Part shown: positions 58,828-64,000 of the stretch, piece by piece
Layout of the letters: each line of letters opens with the position of its first letter
How positions within the stretch are numbered: position 1 is the first letter of the stretch
Origin: DASVVT01 sp036386415
GTDB taxonomy: Bacteria; Acidobacteriota; Blastocatellia; Pyrinomonadales; Pyrinomonadaceae
Assembly: GCA_036386415.1 (NCBI GenBank)
Contig: DASVVT010000060.1
Coordinates: 1 to 64,000, forward strand
DNA length: 64,000 nucleotides
Direction: 5' to 3'
Notes under the pieces: generated by a model
Databases searched by the model: none
The model's input: only the letters and a program-made list of their open reading frames with translations
Told to the model about the DNA's origin: nothing
Program-made: the position numbers and the translations under genes

Positions 58828-60924
58828 CTACTTAGTTAAGTTACTGCTCAATTTGGCTTTAATTCTAGCCATCTCGTCTGCTTCGACCGAGAGCGAGAGA
58901 GCTTTTTTCCAGGCGACCTGCGCCTGCTCGGTCTTGCCCAGCTTTAGGTAGAGGTCGCCCAGATGTTCCTGAATGGTGGCCGAAGAGGTGTCGCGGCGCG
59001 CCGCATCTGACAGGTGGCGTTCAGCTTCATCGAACTTGCCGAGCTTGAAATAAGCCCATCCCAGACTGTCCAGGAAAGAGGAGTTGGTCGGCTCACTCTT
59101 GACGGCCCGCTGGATCATCTCCAGGGCTTCTGTCAGACGTTCGTTACGCTCTACCAGAAAGTAGCCAAGGTTGTTGAGCGCGGTCGCGTTAGTCGGGTCT
59201 TTGGCGAGGATGCTGCGCAGAGACTCTTCAGAGCCTTTCGTATCCCCTGCGCGCTCCTGTGCGGAAGAGAGCACGATGAGCGCATCGGACAGCATTCTGG
59301 GATTATCATTGGGGGTCAGCGCAATCGCCTTGCGTGCCGCCTCTATGGCCTCGCGACCGCGTCCGGCCTGGCTATAGAGGTTCGAGATGGTGAGATATAT
59401 CCCATAGTCCTCGACCGATCTTTTGAGCCGCGCGCGAAGGAGGGCGATGCCCTCGTCCACATGCCCCAGGTCTGTGAGCGTTTCGGCTTCGAGCTGCAAG
59501 AACTGATCGTGATCCGGGAAGCGCTGGCGCGCGGCGCGTATGGCCTCCAGGGCTTCGCGTCGCTGCCCCTGATTGCGCAGGAACTCTATATACTGCTCGT
59601 CTGCGGTCGGATCATCTTTGCCAAGAAGGCGACGCATACGCTCGATGGTCGCCGTGACATCGCTCGTGCTGGCGGCGCTCCTCTGCAAGACGATGATTCG
59701 CTGTAGAATCTCCGAGGCAAACTCTTTTTCATCATCAGAAGTGAGCTGTGCGTCACCGATACCGCGCGACTTCAAGAGCTCTTCATAGACTGCGATGGCA
59801 TCCGACTGACGCAGGGCGTCGGCGAACATCTGCGCCAGATAGAGACGCAGCAACAACTGCTCTCGATCCTCTTTCGGATGCCGGGCGATAGCGGTGCGCA
59901 GCGTCTGAGCGGCATCATCTATCCGTCCGGCGCGCGCCTGCACCTGCGCGAGCAATCTGAGAGTGCTCGTGCTATTCGGGTCAGCCGTCACCATCCGCTG
60001 TAGCTCCGCGATGATGCTGTTGTCGTCACCGCCTCCTTTTTCCAGAGCCTGTCCCAGCAGCTCCACATACTCTTTATTATCCGGGCTCAGCGAGATCGCA
60101 CGGCGGATGGCGGCAACGGCTTCCGTATGGCGGCCTGCGGCCATGTAGGCTTCGCCCAGGCGAGCGGCAGCCGCATCGGGCGCGAGCTCGCGTCCGTTGG
60201 TGATGAACTGGAAGATACGCGAGTCAGTGGCCGCAGGCACAGCCGCCCAGCGAGTCCAGGCATCTATCGCGTCGCTCATGCGACCCGTCGCGTAATACAT
60301 CTCGCCGAGCAAAGCCCAGCCTTCGGCATCGGTCGAGTCCAATCGCACCACCTCGCGCAGCTCCGCGATGGCGCGCTCGACGAACGCCTTATCCAGTTGG
60401 CTGAAGCGCAGCCCGCTTTTAATCGCGTAGATTCGCGAGAGCAGGCGATGTGCGCCGAAGTTGTTGCGGTCTATGTTCGTGGCGAGTGCGGCTTCGCGCG
60501 CCGCCAGGTCGAAATCCTGAGAGAAGAAGAAGGCTATCTCGGCGAGCGCCGTATGAGCTTCGGCGAGCGTCGGGTCAAGCTCGGCGGCCTGCTGGAAAGA
60601 CTGCTCAGCGAGACGGGCGGCTGCCGGGGTCGGATTCGGCCCCATGTTGTTCAGGTAGCGTTGCCCCTCAAGCAGCTTCGTGTAAGCTTGCTGACGACGC
60701 TCACGCGGCGAAGTGACCTGCGGCTGCGGCGATGCGTTTGGAGTCGGCGTCGTGCTGCTCGTCTTGCTCTGATCGGAAGCTTTGCCAGGCTGACTCGGCG
60801 ACGGACTTGCTTTGGGCGAGGCAGCGGGCGCATCTACAGTCTGTGCGCGCGCGTTTGTCAGCGAAAAGAGGTATGAGACAGATGCCAGAGTGAGCAGTAG
60901 AGCGATGCGAGAAAAAAGCTTCAC
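58828..60924 (-). CDS. Secreted TPR-repeat protein
   Basis: The product is 698 aa: a signal peptide (IALLLTLASVSYLFSLTNARA), a Ser/Pro/Thr-rich linker to about residue 75, then TPR repeats to the end (ALNNLGYFLVERNERLTEAL, SFLDSLGWAYFKLGKFDEAE, HLGDLYLKLGKTEQAQVAW). It is a scaffold-like periplasmic protein, and partners cannot be named. It overlaps the upstream membrane-protein gene by 4 nt and is therefore coupled to it. A distal GEMM riboswitch follows its stop codon. Confidence 0.88.
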   Translation of the reverse strand: MKLFSRIALLLTLASVSYLFSLTNARAQTVDAPAASPKASPSPSQPGKASDQSKTSSTTPTPNASPQPQVTSPRERRQQAYTKLLEGQRYLNNMGPNPTPAAARLAEQSFQQAAELDPTLAEAHTALAEIAFFFSQDFDLAAREAALATNIDRNNFGAHRLLSRIYAIKSGLRFSQLDKAFVERAIAELREVVRLDSTDAEGWALLGEMYYATGRMSDAIDAWTRWAAVPAATDSRIFQFITNGRELAPDAAAARLGEAYMAAGRHTEAVAAIRRAISLSPDNKEYVELLGQALEKGGGDDNSIIAELQRMVTADPNSTSTLRLLAQVQARAGRIDDAAQTLRTAIARHPKEDREQLLLRLYLAQMFADALRQSDAIAVYEELLKSRGIGDAQLTSDDEKEFASEILQRIIVLQRSAASTSDVTATIERMRRLLGKDDPTADEQYIEFLRNQGQRREALEAIRAARQRFPDHDQFLQLEAETLTDLGHVDEGIALLRARLKRSVEDYGIYLTISNLYSQAGRGREAIEAARKAIALTPNDNPRMLSDALIVLSSAQERAGDTKGSEESLRSILAKDPTNATALNNLGYFLVERNERLTEALEMIQRAVKSEPTNSSFLDSLGWAYFKLGKFDEAERHLSDAARRDTSSATIQEHLGDLYLKLGKTEQAQVAWKKALSLSVEADEMARIKAKLSSNLTK

Positions 60925-61442
60925 GCGATTCTTCCTTTCGCGGGCTCCTGCGTATCATTCGCATCACCCGTCTGTTCAATTCCGTGCACGACGCGCTTCC
61001 AGGCAGATCGTATGGGGTAACTATAGAGCAGGACGATGAGGGCCACGCCTCCGGCGCGCAGCATATCGTACTTGTTGCCCGTCAGGATCGTGATGACGAA
61101 TCCCATTAAGGCGATAGCTCCGCCGATATAAGCCACCTGCACAGTCGTTCCATACAGGGTCGCCAGCAGGCCGGTGACGCCTTGTAAGGCCGCAATATCT
61201 TGCAAACGCATCGCGGAAAACCTTGTGCGGCGAAAGGCGAATGCGCCAAGACCAAAGATCAGGATCGTAATCCATAACGCCATCGCGAGCGAAGGATCGC
61301 CGGGCCGGTAAATCCATTTGCCCGCCACATAAGCAATCCCGACGAGCGCGAGTGTCAGCAAGAGAAGGGCGACGACCGTCGTCGAAGCCCTGCGGTGGCG
61401 TCTGGTTAATTCCTCTTCTATGCTTTCAGTTGAGCGCGTCAT
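60921..61442 (-). CDS. Small integral membrane protein, unknown
   Basis: The product is 173 aa with about four membrane helices (TTVVALLLLTLALVGIAYVA, LAMALWITILIFGLGAFAF, TVQVAYIGGAIALMGFVITI, RAGGVALIVLLYSYPIRSAW). I do not recognise a family. It is co-translated with the TPR gene (ATGA overlap at 60921-60924). Confidence 0.75.
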   Translation of the reverse strand: MTRSTESIEEELTRRHRRASTTVVALLLLTLALVGIAYVAGKWIYRPGDPSLAMALWITILIFGLGAFAFRRTRFSAMRLQDIAALQGVTGLLATLYGTTVQVAYIGGAIALMGFVITILTGNKYDMLRAGGVALIVLLYSYPIRSAWKRVVHGIEQTGDANDTQEPAKGRIA

Positions 61443-61565
61443 AGATCACAACAAAGGGGGCGTCCCTCCCGGCTTGTCCTCTGGCGGCGCGCCAGGCGGC
61501 GCAAGGGAGAATCCAAGGAAGCATGAAAATTCTAACACTCGCCTTGAGCGCGCAGCAAACAAGAT

Positions 61566-61643
61566 AGAGTCTGGAGTCAAGAGTCAAGAGCGAAAACCCG
61601 TTCTTTCTTTTGACTCCAGACTCCAGACTCTAGACTCCTGACT
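61566..61643. repeat. Intergenic hairpin element, GAGTCTGGAGTC family, copy 3
   Basis: The left arm AGAGTCTGGAGTCAAGAGTC, then AAGAGCGAAAACC, pairs with the right arm CTTTCTTTTGACTCCAGACTC, then CAGACTCTAGACTCC. It lies between the membrane protein and the BamD-like gene. Confidence 0.9.
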
Positions 61644-61646
61644 GTT

Positions 61647-63314
61647 CTATGGCTTCGTCGTGGTCGCGGGGGCCGTGGATTGGGGTGTGGCAGCAGGTGT
61701 CTTGGGTGATGTGCTGCCGCCGGGCGTCTCTGAAGGCTGCGACGGCGGCGTGCCGGTCTGGTTCGCGGGCGTAGTAGTTGTATCCGGCTTCGCAGGCGTC
61801 GGCTGAGAGGTGCTTTGTCCGAGGGTGCGTGCGGGCGCGGTGCGCTGCACGGGGGCTGCCGGGGCCGCATCTTCGGGGAGCGTCCCGCCCCTCTGGATCG
61901 CCTTGTCGATCAGATCATTGCCTTCATTCTTATCTTTGCTGATGAGCACGCCGTTCTTATTAACGGTGATGTTGATCGTGCCCAGCACTTCGCTCACCAG
62001 GCTCTGAGTGAAGGAGGGGCGATCAGGCTCGACCAGATTGACCCTTTGCGGGTTGGGAGTTGGCACTTCAGCGCCGATCACTTCCAACTGCTCGCGCGCT
62101 TTCTGAGCATAATCACTGTTGGGGTAGTCGCGCACGATCCGCTGAAAATATTTCGCAGCCTCGTCCGGCTCTTCCTCCTCAAGATATGTGTTGGCCGTGC
62201 GGTAGAGCACCTTGGAAGTCTCGGAATAGTCTGGATATTTTTGCAGGACTTCGAGGTAACGAGACTGCGCGCCCTTGAGCCCGCCCTTCTTCTGGCGGTT
62301 GCGCTCGTAGTAGAAATCTCCGACCTGGGCTGTATGCCGCGCAAGGTTCTCCTGCACTTCGCGCAGGCGCACCTGCACATCCTTGCGCAGAGTGGTCTGT
62401 GGAAATTGCTGCATGAGGACTTTCAAGCGCTGCTCGGCCTTGCGCGCGTGTGTCACGTCGCGGTCGGCCAATCCCATCTGTCTCATCTCCGCCTCGGCCT
62501 GCTTGAGCATCACGTCATCGGCCAGAGGGTCTGTCGGGAAGAAGGTCAGCCAATCCTGGTAGGCCGCGCCCGCCTGGATCAACGCGCTCGTCGTCCCTTC
62601 CAGGTAGAAGGTATCGGCAATGGCGAGCTTCGAGAGAGGCAGAAAAGGTGAATCCGGGTAGGTCGTGATGATCGTGTTGTAGAGCAGACGCCCCGTATCA
62701 TAGTTGTTCTTGCGCACCTGTGCGGTGGCCTCCTCAAAGAGCACGCGATCACGCCCGGGCGCGACCGTGCCGGTCAACTCGTCATACTTGTCGTCACCGC
62801 CGCCACGCCCCAGCAGCCGGCTGATGATACCGCCCTTCTTCTTCTTTTTACCGGAGCCCGAAGAACTATCGGCCACGGTCGTATTTCCGCGCTCACTGCT
62901 GGTGGCACGCAGACCCGCCTGCACGCGCGGATCGACATCGGCGACCGCAGCCTCCAGTTTCTCCAGCAACCCATCTTCAAGACGCTCGTGGCGATCCAGT
63001 TTGGTACGCGCACTGAAGACTTCCGTGATGATCGAGCTGACCTCCTTCTCCAACCCGCGCAGGCGCGCTCGTGGATCATCAGCACTGGCGGCCTTCTTAT
63101 CTTTCTTCTTACCGTCATCATCAGTGCTCATGGCTGCGATGGCGCTGTTGAGTGAGCGCCGCATCGTCTCCAGACGAGAGCGCATGATCTCCAGCCGCTG
63201 GGCGGGCGTGGCGTCCGTCTGTGCACTGCCGGTCTGTCGCGCCGAAAGAGCGCCGGCTGCACCGAAGAGGAAGATCGCGCACAGTATGAGCGATGCGATA
63301 TAGCGTGGCTGCAT
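61647..63314 (-). CDS. BamD-like TPR outer-membrane assembly protein with coiled and Pro/Thr-rich extensions
   Basis: The product is about 555 aa. ATG 63314 is used because GGAGG lies 8 nt upstream and a signal peptide follows (YIASLILCAIFLFGAAGALS). A coiled-coil and Lys-rich segment (residues about 35-165) precedes a BamD/YfiO-type TPR domain (NYDTGRLLYNTIITTYPDSP, AAAYQDWLTFFPTDPLADDV, AAKYFQRIVRDYPNSDYAQK). A Pro/Thr/Ala-rich tail ends the chain. No lipobox is seen, unlike proteobacterial BamD. It lies downstream of rpe. Confidence 0.85.
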   Translation of the reverse strand: MQPRYIASLILCAIFLFGAAGALSARQTGSAQTDATPAQRLEIMRSRLETMRRSLNSAIAAMSTDDDGKKKDKKAASADDPRARLRGLEKEVSSIITEVFSARTKLDRHERLEDGLLEKLEAAVADVDPRVQAGLRATSSERGNTTVADSSSGSGKKKKKGGIISRLLGRGGGDDKYDELTGTVAPGRDRVLFEEATAQVRKNNYDTGRLLYNTIITTYPDSPFLPLSKLAIADTFYLEGTTSALIQAGAAYQDWLTFFPTDPLADDVMLKQAEAEMRQMGLADRDVTHARKAEQRLKVLMQQFPQTTLRKDVQVRLREVQENLARHTAQVGDFYYERNRQKKGGLKGAQSRYLEVLQKYPDYSETSKVLYRTANTYLEEEEPDEAAKYFQRIVRDYPNSDYAQKAREQLEVIGAEVPTPNPQRVNLVEPDRPSFTQSLVSEVLGTINITVNKNGVLISKDKNEGNDLIDKAIQRGGTLPEDAAPAAPVQRTAPARTLGQSTSQPTPAKPDTTTTPANQTGTPPSQPSETPGGSTSPKTPAATPQSTAPATTTKP

Positions 63315-63334
63315 GTATGAAACCTCCATTAAAG

Positions 63335-63435
63335 CGAATGCGGATTGCGGAATGCGGAATGAAAAGAAAGAAGGTGCTGATTGCGGATTTTGGCTCTTCT
63401 TTTAATTCATCATTCCGCATTCATCATTCCTCATT
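63335..63435. repeat. Intergenic hairpin element, GCGGATT / AATGATGA mixed family
   Basis: The left arm CGAATGCGGATTGCGGAATG, then CGGAATGAAAAG, pairs with the right arm AATTCATCATTCCGCATTC, then ATCATTCCTCATT. It combines units seen at 46861-46953 and 24461-24562. It fills the gap between the BamD-like gene and rpe. Confidence 0.88.
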
Positions 63436-63439
63436 TAAT

Positions 63440-64000
63440 TTAGACCCACTGCACCGTCGCTTCACGAAGGTCGCGCACGGCCTGGGCGGGGTCTGATGTG
63501 CCAAAGACGGCCGAACCGGCGACGATGATCTCAGCGCCGGCAGAGGCTACTTCAGCGATGTTTGTACGGTCGATGCCACCGTCGATCTCGATACGCGTCT
63601 TGAGGCCGCGCTCGTCGATCATGCGACGCAGACGGCGAAGCTTATCAACCGACGTGGAAATAAATTTTTGCCCGCCGAAGCCTGGATTGACGGACATCAA
63701 AAGAATGAAATCGGCATGGGGCAACGCCTCTTCCAGATGCTCAAGCGGAGTCAACGGATTGAGCGCCACTCCGGCCTGTGCCCCCTTCGCCCGAATGGCG
63801 TTCAGCGTGCGATGCAGGTGCGCATCCGTCTCGACATGAATAGAGACCATCTGCGCGCCAGCCTCGACGAACTGCTCTGCGTACCGGCCCGGCTCCGTAA
63901 TCATTAGATGCGCGTCCACGGGCAATGTGGTCGCACCGGCAAGAGATTTAAGCACGGGCAGGCCAATCGTAATGTTAGGCACGAAATGGCCGTCCATGAC
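63440..64000 (-). CDS. rpe: Ribulose-phosphate 3-epimerase (5' end outside the window)
   Basis: Rpe interconverts ribulose- and xylulose-5-phosphate. About 187 codons are visible, starting inside the conserved VMDGHFVPNITIG motif, which in complete proteins lies near residue 35, so the N-terminus is beyond base 64000. Metal and catalytic residues are in DAHLMITEP, LLMSVNPGFGGQKFI and EIDGGIDRTNIAE, with the phosphate site AGSAVFGT. The ribose phosphates it handles feed prs, encoded 8 kb away. Confidence 0.95.
   Translation of the reverse strand, partial: VMDGHFVPNITIGLPVLKSLAGATTLPVDAHLMITEPGRYAEQFVEAGAQMVSIHVETDAHLHRTLNAIRAKGAQAGVALNPLTPLEHLEEALPHADFILLMSVNPGFGGQKFISTSVDKLRRLRRMIDERGLKTRIEIDGGIDRTNIAEVASAGAEIIVAGSAVFGTSDPAQAVRDLREATVQWV

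Overview
The window is 64 kb of compact, moderately GC-rich chromosome from a Gram-negative (diderm) bacterium. Outer-membrane biology is shown by two TonB-type proteins, a BamD-like protein and periplasmic DUF3108 and Spy-like proteins. The mixture of a SufBCDS-SufU cluster, DUF3108 proteins, PyrR, a YacL-IspD-IspF neighbourhood and simple-unit hairpin repeats between genes would fit an Acidobacteriota (Blastocatellia-like) genome. That placement is inference; there is no rRNA or marker phylogeny here. I see no IS element, prophage, CRISPR array or rRNA gene.

Layout. 0-9 kb: pyrR against pyrD-pyrF, a double-DUF3108 secreted protein, an FTR1 iron permease behind a Fur-like dyad, an FHA-GAF adenylate cyclase and an acyl-CoA ligase. 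9-23 kb: peptidases, a class III aminotransferase, a zinc-ribbon/HExxH membrane protein, nitroreductase-nnrD-phosphatase, an AT-rich two-gene island (15.3-16.4 kb), a cyclase-SDR pair, exonuclease III, an M20 peptidase, a MenC-like enolase and a TIR-membrane protein. 22.6-28.8 kb: the SUF iron-sulphur operon (rrf2, then sufB-C-D-S-U). 29-42.5 kb: a TonB-like protein, an amidohydrolase, a nucleoside salvage cluster (deoA, BMP-type ABC importer, punA, udk) and yacL-ispD-ispF. 43-50.6 kb: a response regulator, radA, an ArsC-like gene with an in-frame UGA at its redox cysteine, gdhA, an encapsulin-type ferritin, tonB, alr and a Spy-like gene. 50.6-64 kb: dnaB, rplI, rpsR, rpsF, pth, rplY, prs, tRNA-Gln, ispE and a CAP-domain gene preceded by two c-di-GMP-I riboswitches, then TPR and BamD-like proteins and the 3' part of rpe.

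How parts work together. De novo pyrimidine genes (pyrD, pyrF) and prs sit in the same window as a complete nucleoside import and phosphorolysis set. ispD, ispE and ispF supply three steps of the MEP isoprenoid pathway. The SUF operon is headed by a cysteine-containing Rrf2 regulator whose promoter carries a dyad. Iron handling appears three times (SUF, FTR1, encapsulin-type ferritin).

Most unusual features. (1) About thirty intergenic hairpins whose two arms are built of short imperfect tandem units (CAGTAGT, GCGGATT, ACGCAAAG, GAGTCTGG and others). They often fill the whole gap between co-directional genes, supply the stop codon of the upstream gene and abut the start codon of the downstream gene. 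(2) A probable selenocysteine UGA in an ArsC/Spx-family gene. (3) Paired GEMM-I riboswitches 0.4 kb apart. Coordinates were read by eye; no alignment, folding or database search was run.
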